Assembly (NCBI RefSeq): GCF_003674065.1
Contig: NZ_RDBE01000002.1
Span: forward strand, 31,829-95,828
DNA: 64,000 bases
Origin: Nocardioides mangrovicus
Lineage (GTDB): Bacteria; Actinomycetota; Actinomycetes; Propionibacteriales; Nocardioidaceae
Direction of reading: 5' to 3'
Below the pieces are notes generated by a model. The model made no database searches. It was given only the letters and a program-made list of their open reading frames with translations, and was not told the DNA's origin. The position numbers were made by a program, and so were the translations under genes. The first letter of the stretch is position 1. Every line of letters begins with the position of its first letter. Positions 52,916-61,210 of this stretch are shown one piece after another.

Positions 52916-54064
52916 ATGCGACCTCTCCACGGGGTCCGCGTCGTCGAGCTCGCCCACGTCGCCGCCGGCCCGTTCGCCGGCATGCTGCTCGCCGACCTCG
53001 GCGCCGACGTCGTCAAGGTCGAGCCGCCGGCCGGCGACCAGATGCGAGCCTGGCCACCCTTCGCCGACGACGGCGAGGAGCGGTTCAGCCACAACTTCGC
53101 CTCGGTGAACCGCAACAAGCGCTCGGTGGTGGCCGACCTCAAGGACGCCGACGACCTGGCGCGGGTGCATGGGCTCGTGGCCGCGGCCGACATCGTCGTG
53201 GAGAACTACCGACCGGGCGTGCTCGACCGGCTGGGCCTGGGTTATGAGTCGGTGCGCGAGGGCCACCGCGGGCTGGTCTACTGCTCGATCTCGGGCTACG
53301 GGCTGACCAGCCCCTACGCCGACCACGGCGCCTACGACGTGGTCATCCAGGCCATGTCGGGGCTGATGAGCGTCACCGGCGAACCCGACGGCGGACCGGT
53401 GAAGGCCGGGGTGCCGGTCGGTGACTTCGCCGCCGGCCTCTACGCCGCGTACACCGTGGCGGCGCTGCTGCCGCAGGTGCGCGGGAGCGGCACGTCGGTG
53501 CGCGTGGACTGCCCGATGCTCGACTGCCTGCTCGGCATCTCGGCCCTGCAGACCAGCGAGTACTGGGGATCTGGGTGCGAGCCGCAGCGGCTGGGCACCG
53601 CCCACCCGCGCAACGCCCCGTACCAGGGGTTCTCGGCCGCCGACGCCGACTTCACCGTGGCCGCCGGCAACGACCGGCTCTGGGCGGCGGTGGCCGAGGT
53701 GGTCGGCCGACCCGAGCTGGTCGCCGACCCGCGCTTCGTCGCCCAGCTCGACCGCGTGGCCCACCAGCACGAGCTGCAGGCGCTGCTGCAGGAGCGGTTC
53801 GGCCGGGAGAAGCGCGACCACTGGCTCACCGAGCTGCGCGCCCGCGGAGTGCCCTGCGGGCCGGTCAACACCTTCGGCGAGATCCTCGACGACGCCCACG
53901 TCGAGGCCACCGGACTGGTCGGCACCGTGGACGTACCGGTCGCCGGGCCCACCCCCACCGTCGTCTTCCCGGCCCGCATCGAGGGCCAGGACGCCCGCCT
54001 GGACCGCGGTGCCCCACGCCTGGGCGCCGACGCCGACGTCTACGCCGAGTGGGGTGTCGCGTGA
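52916..54064 (+). CDS. CaiB/BaiF class III CoA-transferase (second copy)
   Basis: Encodes 382 residues. It begins MRPLHGVRVVELAHVAAGPFAG, then DLGADVVKVEPPAGDQMR, NRNKRSVVADLKD, IVVENYRPGVLDRLGLGYE and HGAYDVVIQAMSGLM with the likely acyl-accepting aspartate. It would activate a carboxylic acid formed after desulfurisation. It is only moderately similar to the copy at 3487, so a recent duplication is unlikely. Its end overlaps the hydratase start. Confidence 0.93.
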   Translation: MRPLHGVRVVELAHVAAGPFAGMLLADLGADVVKVEPPAGDQMRAWPPFADDGEERFSHNFASVNRNKRSVVADLKDADDLARVHGLVAAADIVVENYRPGVLDRLGLGYESVREGHRGLVYCSISGYGLTSPYADHGAYDVVIQAMSGLMSVTGEPDGGPVKAGVPVGDFAAGLYAAYTVAALLPQVRGSGTSVRVDCPMLDCLLGISALQTSEYWGSGCEPQRLGTAHPRNAPYQGFSAADADFTVAAGNDRLWAAVAEVVGRPELVADPRFVAQLDRVAHQHELQALLQERFGREKRDHWLTELRARGVPCGPVNTFGEILDDAHVEATGLVGTVDVPVAGPTPTVVFPARIEGQDARLDRGAPRLGADADVYAEWGVA

Positions 54065-54759
54065 GCCTGCGCGTCGAGCGGGGCGAGGTCTGGACGCTCA
54101 CCCTCGACCGCCCCGAGCGGGCCAACGCGTTGTCCGCCGGGCTGGTCGAGGCGCTGCGCGACGCCCTGGCCGAGGCCGAGTCGGTCCGGCCCGTCGCGGT
54201 GGTGCTGCGCGGCAACGAGCGCCACTTCGCCGCCGGGTTCGACCTCTCCGAGCTCGCTACCGAGTCCGACGCCTCGCTGGCGCTGCGGTTCCTGCGGCTG
54301 GGTCTGCTGCTCGAGCGGGTGGCCGCCGCCCCCTTCCTCACCGTCGCCGTCGTCGAGGGGGTCGCGGTGGGCGCCGGCGCCGACCTGGTGGCCGCCTGCG
54401 ACCACCGCCTCGCCGCGCCGGGTGCCACGTTCGCCTTCCCGGGCTCGCGGTTCGGCGTGGTGCTGGGCACCGCACGACTGGCCGCTCTGACCGGCGGACC
54501 CGCGCTCTGCGGCGGGCGCCGCGTGCCGGCCACCGAGGCCGGCGGCCTGGTCACCGGCACGCCCGACCGGCTCGAGCGGGTGCTGCGCGACTGGGCTCGC
54601 ACCGACCCCGCCGCCCGTCCTGCCCTGCTCGGTGCCGCCCGCTCGGCCCGCGCCGTCGACCCCGACGCCGCCCTGGCCGCCCTGGCCCGCTCGTTGGCCG
54701 TTCCCGGCCTGCGCGACCGCGTCGCCGCCCACGCCGCCTCGTTGAAGGAGACCGCATGA
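54061..54759 (+). CDS. Enoyl-CoA hydratase/isomerase family protein
   Basis: Encodes 232 residues from GTG 54061 (GTGA overlap), shorter than the usual ~260. The crotonase fold has LTLDRPERANALSAGLVEALRDAL, the oxyanion-hole segment NERHFAAGFDLSELA, and VEGVAVGAGADLVAACDHRLAAPGA. The usual second catalytic glutamate region is not obvious, so isomerase, hydrolase or lyase chemistry is also possible. It acts on the CoA ester made by the preceding enzyme, by inference. Confidence 0.85.
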   Translation: MSLRVERGEVWTLTLDRPERANALSAGLVEALRDALAEAESVRPVAVVLRGNERHFAAGFDLSELATESDASLALRFLRLGLLLERVAAAPFLTVAVVEGVAVGAGADLVAACDHRLAAPGATFAFPGSRFGVVLGTARLAALTGGPALCGGRRVPATEAGGLVTGTPDRLERVLRDWARTDPAARPALLGAARSARAVDPDAALAALARSLAVPGLRDRVAAHAASLKETA

Positions 54760-55331
54760 CCCAGCTCGCCCGCCTCACCGACAGCCTCGAGGCCATCGTG
54801 CGCGAGAGCGCCGACGAGGTCGCCGTCACCACAGCCGTACGCGACGCGCTCAGCGCCGCCCTGGCCGAGGGGATCGACCTGCCCGCGTGGGCCACCCGGC
54901 CCGACCCGGAGCGCTACGTGATGTATCCGCTGCACGTGGCCGAGGACGGCTCGTTCTCGATCGCCAGCGCCGTGTGGGACGTCGGTCAGGGCACCCCGGT
55001 GCACGGGCACGAGACCTGGGGCGTGGTGGGCATCCACTCCGGCGTCGAGGTGGAGACCCGCTTCGCCAAGCCCGCCGAGCCCGACGTACCCCTGCTGGCG
55101 CTGGGCACCGAGGAGTGGTCGGCCGGGCAGGTGACCATCTGCTGCACCACCGACGACGACGTGCACCAGGTCCGCTGCGGCGGCGACCACCCGGTCGTCG
55201 GCCTCCACGTCTACGGCGCCGACATCGGCACGCTGCCGCGCCGCTCCTACGACCCGAGCACCGGCGCCGTCCACTGGTGCACCTCCAGCTGGGCGCCCGC
55301 TCCCACCACCGTCGAAGGAGCAACCCGATGA
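54756..55331 (+). CDS. Cysteine-dioxygenase-like thiol dioxygenase (cupin)
   Basis: Encodes 191 residues. The cupin metal site fits the three-His pattern of thiol dioxygenases: His-x-His in GTPVHGHETWGVVGIHSG (near residues 81-87) and a third His in HPVVGLHVYGADIG. The Fe(II) enzymes oxidise free thiols such as cysteine or 3-mercaptopropionate to sulfinates. Position between a hydratase and a hydrolase in a monooxygenase/CoA operon suggests oxidation of a thiol released from the imported compound. Substrate is not determined. Confidence 0.82.
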   Translation: MTQLARLTDSLEAIVRESADEVAVTTAVRDALSAALAEGIDLPAWATRPDPERYVMYPLHVAEDGSFSIASAVWDVGQGTPVHGHETWGVVGIHSGVEVETRFAKPAEPDVPLLALGTEEWSAGQVTICCTTDDDVHQVRCGGDHPVVGLHVYGADIGTLPRRSYDPSTGAVHWCTSSWAPAPTTVEGATR

Positions 55332-56065
55332 CGACCTCCATCGCCACCTGGGACGAGCCCGCCGGCGCCACCGCCCGCGGCACGCTCATCGTGCTGCCGG
55401 GCCGCGGCGAGACGGTCGTCGCCTACGAGCGCTTCGGCCGCCGGCTCTCCGGCGACGCCTACAAGGTGCGCCTGGTCCCCGTCGACCTGGCCGACCTCGA
55501 CGCCACCCGCGCGCAGATCGAGGCGGTGCTGGCCGACGAGTCGCTGCCCTCGCCGAAGGTGCTGGTGGGCGCCGACAGCGGCGCCACCCTGGCCGCGCTG
55601 CTCTCGGGTGTCGCGGGCGTGGACGCCGTGGTGCTCGCCGGCCTGGCCCTGCCTGGACTGGTGCCGGACTCGGACGCGCCGCAGTCCTGGGAGGCCGAGA
55701 TCGAGGCGCGCTCGGCCTGTCCGGTGCACCGTTCGGTCATCGGCGCCGACGCCGGCTTCGAGCGCGGCCGGCTCGCCGACGCGCTGCCCTGGGCCGAGGT
55801 CGACCTCGCCGTCGCGGTGCCCGCGCTGGTGCTGCACGGCACCGCCGACCCGGTCACGCCGGTCGCCGCCGCCCTGACGCCCTTCCTCGACGCCGACCAC
55901 GTACGGGTGCGGGCCGTCGAGGGCGGTCGTCACGACGTGCTCAACGACGTCTCGCACCGATCGGTAGCCGCCAGCGTCGTGCTCTTCTTGGAGTCGTTGC
56001 GCCTCGGCGCCGACCTGCCTGCGGTGGTCCGCCCCCCGGCCGAGCTCGCGGTGGGTGTCGGATGA
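55328..56065 (+). CDS. Alpha/beta hydrolase
   Basis: Encodes 245 residues, ATG overlapping the preceding stop. The fold elements are GTLIVLPGRGETVVAYERFGRRL, the nucleophile elbow GADSGAT (Ser), the acid in LVLHGTADPVTPV and the histidine in EGGRHDVLNDVSH. It may hydrolyse an ester, thioester or lactone intermediate. It overlaps the flavin reductase gene. Confidence 0.85.
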   Translation: MTTSIATWDEPAGATARGTLIVLPGRGETVVAYERFGRRLSGDAYKVRLVPVDLADLDATRAQIEAVLADESLPSPKVLVGADSGATLAALLSGVAGVDAVVLAGLALPGLVPDSDAPQSWEAEIEARSACPVHRSVIGADAGFERGRLADALPWAEVDLAVAVPALVLHGTADPVTPVAAALTPFLDADHVRVRAVEGGRHDVLNDVSHRSVAASVVLFLESLRLGADLPAVVRPPAELAVGVG

Positions 56066-56571
56066 GCGTGCTGCCCACCAACCAGGACCTCGACGCCAGC
56101 CTGCTGCGCAAGGCGTTCGGGGTGTTCCCCAGCGGCGTCGTCGCGGTGGCCGCGGAGGTCGACGGCCGCCCGATCGGGCTCGCCGCGAGCTCGTTCACCT
56201 CGGTCAGCCTCGACCCGCCGCTGGTCGCGGTCAACCTGGCGGTGACCTCCAAGACCTGGCCCGACCTGCGTCGCTCGGAGCACCTGGGCATCACCGTGCT
56301 GGCCGCCCGCCACGACGTCGTGTGCCGGCAGCTGGCCGGTCCGGTCGCGGACCGGTTCGCCGGCGTGGACTACACGGTGGGTCCCGAGGGAGGCATCACC
56401 CTCGACGACGGCCTGGCCCGGTTCGACTGCACGATCTACCGCGAGGTCGAGGCCGGCGACCACGTGCTGGTGCTGCTGCGGCTCCACACGGTCACCCACG
56501 CCGAGGACGACGCGTCCGGCTCCCCGCTGGTCTTCCACCGCAGCGGCTTCGGGACCGTGCTGCCGGCATAG
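56062..56571 (+). CDS. Flavin reductase (FMN reductase of two-component monooxygenases)
   Basis: Encodes 169 residues. It shows LRKAFGVFPSGVVAVAAEVDGRPIGLAASSFTSVSLDPPLVAVNLA, the standard motif of the HpaC/flavin-reductase-like family, then KTWPDLRRSEHLGITVLA and GDHVLVLLRLHTV. It supplies reduced FMN to the two LLM monooxygenases of the operon. It is the last gene of the operon. Confidence 0.93.
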   Translation: MSVLPTNQDLDASLLRKAFGVFPSGVVAVAAEVDGRPIGLAASSFTSVSLDPPLVAVNLAVTSKTWPDLRRSEHLGITVLAARHDVVCRQLAGPVADRFAGVDYTVGPEGGITLDDGLARFDCTIYREVEAGDHVLVLLRLHTVTHAEDDASGSPLVFHRSGFGTVLPA

Positions 56572-56603
56572 CCGCCGGGAGGCGCGCTGGTCAACGAGGT
56601 GCG

Positions 56604-56622
56604 CCACCACCGTCTCGAGACC
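56604..56622. repeat. Interspersed repeat copy, degenerate (GGTTTCGAGACGG family)
   Basis: CCACCACCGTCTCGAGACC is the reverse complement of GGTCTCGAGACGGTGGTGG, one base different from GGTTTCGAGACGG in its first half. It fills the 69-base gap between the convergent flavin reductase and TetR genes. No other terminator-like structure was seen there. Confidence 0.5.
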
Positions 56623-56640
56623 GAGGCTGGTCGCCGCTCG

Positions 56641-57315
56641 CTAGCGATCCGCCTGCAGGCGCAGGCCCGCCAGCACCAGGTCGAGGCCGGCGCTGAACTG
56701 GTCGGCGTCCTGGTGGCCGTCGAACTCCTCGACGACGTAGTGCAGGAAGGGGTAGTCCTGCGGGTCGGACTCCCGCCAGCGCTCGGCGTAGCGGCCCAGG
56801 TACTCCTCGCGGGTGGTCTGCCCCTCGAGCACCTCGGCCGGTGGCTGCTGGCCGAGGTCGGCGGCGGTGCCGATGACGTAGCCGATGACCGCCGACAGGG
56901 CGTGGAAGGTCTCCCGAGGTGGCAGGTCGAGCCGCATCACCTGCTGGCCCAGGTGCTCGTAGAGCCTGAGGGCGTTGGGCTGCAGGTCGGTGTTGCGCAG
57001 CAGGTAGGAGGCCAGCCACGGCCGGGCGGTGACGGCGTCGAAGAGCATGACGGCGCTGGTGCGCAGGTCCTCGATCGGGTCCTCTGTGGCCTCGCGTCGG
57101 GCGATATCGCCGAGCACGTCGCCGATCACGTGGTCGGTCGCGCGGTCGAGCAGCTCCTCCTTGTTGTCGACGTACCAGTAGATGCTGGCCACGCCGCCGC
57201 CGAGCCGGCCGGCCAGGGCGCGGAAGGTGAGCGCGGCGCTGCCGGCCTCGTCGAGGATCGCGACCGCCTCGGTGATCACCGACTCCATCGAGTGCGAGGC
57301 GCGGCGGCGTGGCAT
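56641..57315 (-). CDS. TetR family transcriptional regulator
   Basis: Encodes 224 residues. The N-terminal HTH is VITEAVAILDEAGSAALTFRALAGRLGGGVASIYWYVDNKEELLDRATDHV, typical of TetR proteins that control efflux pumps. The ligand domain covers about 65-224. It diverges from an MFS exporter across 104 bases containing three copies of its likely operator, so it is expected to repress both. Confidence 0.92.
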   Translation of the reverse strand: MPRRRASHSMESVITEAVAILDEAGSAALTFRALAGRLGGGVASIYWYVDNKEELLDRATDHVIGDVLGDIARREATEDPIEDLRTSAVMLFDAVTARPWLASYLLRNTDLQPNALRLYEHLGQQVMRLDLPPRETFHALSAVIGYVIGTAADLGQQPPAEVLEGQTTREEYLGRYAERWRESDPQDYPFLHYVVEEFDGHQDADQFSAGLDLVLAGLRLQADR

Positions 57316-57350
57316 GGATCTCCTCCTGGGCAGAACGGCTTGCGCGGTAT

Positions 57351-57402
57351 CGAACGTTGTTCTATCGTATCGAACGTCGTTCGGTAGTCGAACGTCGTTC
57401 GA
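57351..57402. promoter_or_regulatory. Triple TetR operator
   Basis: Three copies of a near-palindrome lie in the divergent region: CGAACGTTGTTCT at 57351, CGAACGTCGTTCG at 57371 and CGAACGTCGTTCGA at 57389, spaced 20 and 18 bases apart. Each has the form CGAACG-T-CGTTCG. The last ends just before the GGAGG ribosome site of the exporter, so repressor binding should block transcription. Confidence 0.8.
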
Positions 57403-57419
57403 TCTCTGGAGGTGTCACC

Positions 57420-58871
57420 ATGACCACGACCACCGACGTCCCCGTTTCTCGCACGTACGCCTCCTTGTCGGCGGCGTGGATCCCGTTGGCCGCCATGTGC
57501 CTGGCCTTCTTCGTCGAGATGGTCGACAACACGCTGCTGATGATCGCGCTGCCCACCATCGGCCGCGACCTGGGCAGCGGCACCACCGCCCTGCAGTGGG
57601 TCACCGGCGCCTACTCGCTCACCTTCGGCGGCCTGCTGCTGACGGCCGGCTCGGCCGCCGACCGGATCGGGCGTCGGCGCGTCCTGCAGTGGGGGCTGGC
57701 GGCGTTCGGCCTGATCAGCCTGTGCGTGGTGGTCGTCGACAGCGCCGGCGAGCTGATCACGCTGCGCGCTGCGCTCGGCGTCTGCGCCGCCGCGATGGCG
57801 CCCATCACCAACTCCCTGGTCTTCCGGCTCTTCGACTCCCAGGCGCTGCGGATGCGGGCGATGACCGTGATGATCGTCGTCGGCATGAGCGGCTTCATCC
57901 TCGGCCCGCTGCTCGGCGGCACCGCCCTGGCCCACGTGCGCTGGGAGTGGCTGCTGGTGGTCAACGCCCCGATCGCGCTCATCGCCTGGGTGGGCGTCCG
58001 GCTGGGCGTCCCGGCCGACCACGCCGAGGACCTCACCTCCGACCGGCTCGACCTCCCCGGCGCCGTCCTCAGCATCACCACCATCGGTCTGGCCTGCTAC
58101 ACGCTGACCAGCGGCGTCGAGCACGGCTGGGACTCCGCGGTGACGATCGCCTGCGCGGTCGGTGCCGTGCTCGCGCTGATCGCGTTCGTGCGCCACGAGC
58201 AGCTGACCCCCGAGCCGATGCTCGACCTGGGCCTGTTCTCCAGCGGCACCGTCCGCGGCGCCGCCGTGGCCCAGATCGGCACCTCGATCGCGCTGGCCGG
58301 CATCATGTTCAGCCTGATCCTGCACTTCCAGTACGCCTACGGCTGGAGCCCGGTGCGTGCGGGTCTGGCCAACCTGCCGATGATCGTCACGATGATCATG
58401 GCCACGCCGATCTCCGAGCAGCTCGGTCAGCGCCTCGGCCACCGCGTGGCCTGCCTGGTGGGCGCGGTGCTCCTGGCCGGGTCGTTGGCCGGCATGTCCT
58501 GGGGCGTCAGCCACGGCTACCTGGCCATCGCCGTCGCCATGGTCGTCATGACCATCGGGCTGCGCACCGTCATGACCATCTGCGCGGTGGCGCTGGTCGA
58601 TGCGATGCCGGCCAACCGGACCTCGATCGGCGCCGCGCTGAACGACACCGCACAGGAGGTCGGCACCAGCGTCGGCACCGCCGTGGTGGGCACGCTCATC
58701 GCCGCGCTGGTGACCGCCACCCTGCCGGTCGGCCGGTGGAGCGACGACCTGGTCGCCTCGTTCTTCCACGGCGAGCGGGTGACGTTCGCGGTGCTCGCCG
58801 TCGTGGTCGCACTGGTCGCCGGCATCGGCGCGCTGACCCTCACCGACTCCCACTCGGTCGAGGAGCACTGA
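57420..58871 (+). CDS. MFS drug transporter, DHA2 (14-helix) family
   Basis: Encodes 483 residues. The first helix region AAMCLAFFVEMVDNTLLMIALPTIGRDLGSGTTALQWVTGAYSL contains the DNTLLMIALPTI form of DHA2 motif D1, and SAADRIGRRRVLQWG is motif A. GFILGPLLGG matches motif C. It probably exports a toxic hydrophobic compound by proton antiport, de-repressed by the neighbouring TetR protein. A hairpin terminator follows. Confidence 0.92.
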   Translation: MTTTTDVPVSRTYASLSAAWIPLAAMCLAFFVEMVDNTLLMIALPTIGRDLGSGTTALQWVTGAYSLTFGGLLLTAGSAADRIGRRRVLQWGLAAFGLISLCVVVVDSAGELITLRAALGVCAAAMAPITNSLVFRLFDSQALRMRAMTVMIVVGMSGFILGPLLGGTALAHVRWEWLLVVNAPIALIAWVGVRLGVPADHAEDLTSDRLDLPGAVLSITTIGLACYTLTSGVEHGWDSAVTIACAVGAVLALIAFVRHEQLTPEPMLDLGLFSSGTVRGAAVAQIGTSIALAGIMFSLILHFQYAYGWSPVRAGLANLPMIVTMIMATPISEQLGQRLGHRVACLVGAVLLAGSLAGMSWGVSHGYLAIAVAMVVMTIGLRTVMTICAVALVDAMPANRTSIGAALNDTAQEVGTSVGTAVVGTLIAALVTATLPVGRWSDDLVASFFHGERVTFAVLAVVVALVAGIGALTLTDSHSVEEH

Positions 58872-58877
58872 GGCGCC

Positions 58878-58924
58878 TCTCGAGACCCGCCCGCCGCCTG
58901 TGGGGCCGTGGGCGGGTTTCGAGA
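58878..58924 (+). terminator. Hairpin terminator after the MFS gene
   Basis: A 15-bp stem with one mismatch: TCTCGAGACCCGCCC at 58878-58892 and GGGCGGGTTTCGAGA at 58910-58924, with a 17-base loop, starting 7 bases after the stop. There is no T-run. The right arm is also the start of an interspersed repeat copy (58915-58939), so the repeat may have been recruited as a terminator. Confidence 0.65.
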
Positions 58925-59207
58925 CGGTCGTGGGCGACCTCCCCAACCGCGCGGCTGGGTAGGGGTCGTTTCTCAGACGTCAACGGGTGTTGACGTTCGT
59001 CCGTGGTTGCGGTGGTCGAGGCTGAGGTGGACAGTGGCGATCTCCTTCCGGGGCGCTCCTGTCGGGTGGTCTCGATGCGCGTGCACGCCAGGGCTCGCAG
59101 AGCTGCTCGACCATCGCGACGACGTGCTCGACGAGGAGTGGGCCCGACGGCCGGACCTGACGGCTGGGCCCGCTCGAGGACCACGGACCCGTACGACCTC
59201 CGGTGGC
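58925..59207. other. Gene-poor gap between MFS and pabBA, possible gene remnant
   Basis: This stretch has no convincing gene. It starts with the rest of the repeat copy 58915-58939. An 8-bp perfect inverted repeat (ACGTCAAC at 58977-58984, GTTGACGT at 58989-58996) follows. Beyond it, both strands have short open frames that read like protein fragments, for example LAELLDHRDDVLDEEWARRP on plus, but without start sites or family matches that I can name. It could be a decayed gene or mobile-element remnant. Confidence 0.35.
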
Positions 59208-61061
59208 TCAGAGCGCCAGGACGTTGCGGAGCATCGTCGGGCCGTGCTCGGTGAGCACCGACTCCGGATGGCCCTGCACGCCCCAGACCCGGTGGCGACG
59301 GTGCTGCACACCCATCACCACACCGTCGTCGGTGGTGGCGGTGACCTGCAGGTCGGCGGGCAGGTCGTGGGCCGCCAGCGAGTGGTAGCGGCCCATCAGC
59401 AGTGGATCGGGCAGACCGGCCCACGGACCCGTGCCGTCGTGGTGCACCCAGGAGGCCTGGCCGTGCACGACCCGCGGTGCCGGGCCGACGGTGCCGCCGT
59501 ACGCCTCGACGATGGCCTGGTGTCCCAGGCACACCCCCAGGACGCTGGTGAGCCCGCCGAGCCGGCGGACCAGCTCGACGCAGGCGCCGGCGTCGGCCGG
59601 GGCGCCGGGGCCGGGGGAGAGCACGAGGTGGGTGAAGCCGCCGGCGAGGTAGGCCTCGGCAAGATCGGGCTCGTCGTTGCGCACGACGACGCACTCGGCG
59701 CCGAGCCGACGGGCGTCGTCGACGAGGTTGTGCACGAAGGAGTCGTAGTTGTCGACGAACAGCACCCGCGCAGGGGCGGTGAGCGGGCGCGCCGGCCGCC
59801 GCGGCGCGAGCGGTTCGGCCCGCGACGTCGTCCGGTGCATCGGTGCGGGTGGCGTCGGCACCGCGAGCTCGCCGCCCACCGCGTCGACCAGCGGCCGCGC
59901 CTTGACCAGGCACTCGGCCCACTCGGCGGCCGGGTCGGAGTCGGCGACGATGCCGCCGCCCACCCCCAGCGTCACGGCGCCGGCGCTGACCTCGAAGGTG
60001 CGGATCGCGACGTTCAGCTCCAGCCGGTCGGGTCCGACCACCCCGACGGCGCCCGTGTAGACCTGCCGCTCGCACGGCTCCAGCTCGGCGATCAGCTCCG
60101 TGGCGCGGACCTTCGGCGCCCCGGTCACCGAGCCGGGCGGGAAGGTGGCTCGCAGCAGGTCGGCGTCGGTGCGGCCGGTGTCGAGGGTGCCGTGGACGTC
60201 GGCCACCAGGTGCCAGACCGCGTGCGGCTCGGCTCGAAGGTCACCGGCGCGGACCGTGCCCGGCCGGCAGACCCGGGCCAGGTCGTTGCGCATCAGGTCG
60301 ACGATCATCACGTTCTCGGCGCGGTCCTTGGCCGAGGCGGTGAGATCGGCGGCCAACCGGGCGTCCTCCTCGTCGGTCGCGCCGCGGGGCGCCGTGCCCT
60401 TGATCGGGGAGGTGACGACCTCGTCCCCGGTCCGACGCAGGAACAGCTCCGGCGACAGGCTCGCCACGGCGCCGCCGGGCCACGAGACGTACGCCGCGTG
60501 CGCCGGCGCGAGCCGGTCGACGCCGGTGCAGAACAGGTCGAGCGGGTCTCCGGTGAGCTCCGCGCGCAGGGCGGTGGTGAGGTTCACCTGGAAGACGTCG
60601 CCATCGTGGATGTGGCCGAGCGTGCGGCGGACGGCGTCCTGGTGCTCGGCCGCCGACCGGTCGGGCCGGAACGGAGTGAGGTCGTAGGGCTGGTCGTGCG
60701 TCGGCGCGGGGTCGGGCAGCTCGCCGACGTCGCCCTCGGCGTACCAGGTGCCGTGCTCGCGACGCAGCACCCAGGGGTAGCGGGCGATGGCCGCGGCCGG
60801 CATCGGCTGCGGGTTCGGCGCGCCGGCCGGCACCTGTTCGAGGAGGTGGCGCAGCGGGTAGCCCCAGGAGCCGATCCACCAGCCTGGCCCGTCGAGGTCG
60901 AAGGGGTCCTCGTCGGGCCCGAGCACCCGGTCGGGCGCGTAGGCCACCAGCGCCTCGTCGGCCCACCCGCCCCCGACCAGGCCCACCAGCCGCTCACGAC
61001 CCCGCAGCCCGCGCAGCACCTCGGTCGGCGTCGCCCGCCACGGCAACCGGACGCGAGGCAT
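59208..61061 (-). CDS. pabB: Aminodeoxychorismate synthase, fused component I (PabB) and glutaminase (PabA)
   Basis: Encodes 617 residues. Residues ~1-410 are the chorismate-binding component I with GDVFQVNLTTALRAEL, TSPIKGTAPRG and FPPGSVTGAPKVRA. The PIKGT lysine marks PabB rather than TrpE (PIAGT). After a Pro/Arg/Ala linker, residues ~430-617 are the class I amidotransferase: VLFVDNYDSFVHNLV, nucleophile in LGVCLGHQAIVEAYGG and VQGHPESVLTEHGP. It makes 4-amino-4-deoxychorismate for folate. The order B then A is the reverse of the common PabA-PabB fusion. No purine-rich ribosome site precedes ATG 61061. Confidence 0.93.
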   Translation of the reverse strand: MPRVRLPWRATPTEVLRGLRGRERLVGLVGGGWADEALVAYAPDRVLGPDEDPFDLDGPGWWIGSWGYPLRHLLEQVPAGAPNPQPMPAAAIARYPWVLRREHGTWYAEGDVGELPDPAPTHDQPYDLTPFRPDRSAAEHQDAVRRTLGHIHDGDVFQVNLTTALRAELTGDPLDLFCTGVDRLAPAHAAYVSWPGGAVASLSPELFLRRTGDEVVTSPIKGTAPRGATDEEDARLAADLTASAKDRAENVMIVDLMRNDLARVCRPGTVRAGDLRAEPHAVWHLVADVHGTLDTGRTDADLLRATFPPGSVTGAPKVRATELIAELEPCERQVYTGAVGVVGPDRLELNVAIRTFEVSAGAVTLGVGGGIVADSDPAAEWAECLVKARPLVDAVGGELAVPTPPAPMHRTTSRAEPLAPRRPARPLTAPARVLFVDNYDSFVHNLVDDARRLGAECVVVRNDEPDLAEAYLAGGFTHLVLSPGPGAPADAGACVELVRRLGGLTSVLGVCLGHQAIVEAYGGTVGPAPRVVHGQASWVHHDGTGPWAGLPDPLLMGRYHSLAAHDLPADLQVTATTDDGVVMGVQHRRHRVWGVQGHPESVLTEHGPTMLRNVLAL

Positions 61062-61126
61062 GAGGGGAGGGTAGGGCGTCGGCACACCGACGGCGGTTGA
61101 GTGGTCGCCCAGCGACGTCGGCCGGT

Positions 61127-61152
61127 GGTCGAGCAGCGACCGTCTCGAAACC
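61127..61152. repeat. Interspersed repeat copy (GGTTTCGAGACGG family)
   Basis: On the minus strand it begins GGTTTCGAGACGGTCGCTGC and ends TCGACC, matching 37487-37512 at 23 of 26 positions. It lies in the 222-base gap upstream of pabBA, where it may carry no function for that gene. Confidence 0.75.
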
Positions 61153-61161
61153 CCGTCGTGT

Positions 61162-61209
61162 GGTGGTCGAGCAGCGACGCGAGGAACGAGCGAGCGCGTC
61201 GAGGCCACC
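61162..61209. repeat. Second repeat type with internal hairpin
   Basis: The unit starts GGTGGTCGAGCAGCGACGCG and ends GCGCGTCGAGGCCACC. CGACGCG and CGCGTCG can pair over a short loop, and the outer GGTGG/CCACC ends pair too. It shares GGTGGTCGAGCAGCGAC with the copy at 61124, so the two units are related. Confidence 0.6.
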
Positions 61210-61210
61210 C

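Noticed and set aside
3487-54064. The two CaiB/BaiF genes as a recent duplication
   Set aside because: Apart from family motifs, the proteins differ throughout, so independent recruitment is more likely.
58925-59207. Possible transposase or integrase remnant
   Set aside because: Short fragments on both strands lack catalytic motifs, terminal repeats or a start site; kept only as an unassigned gap.
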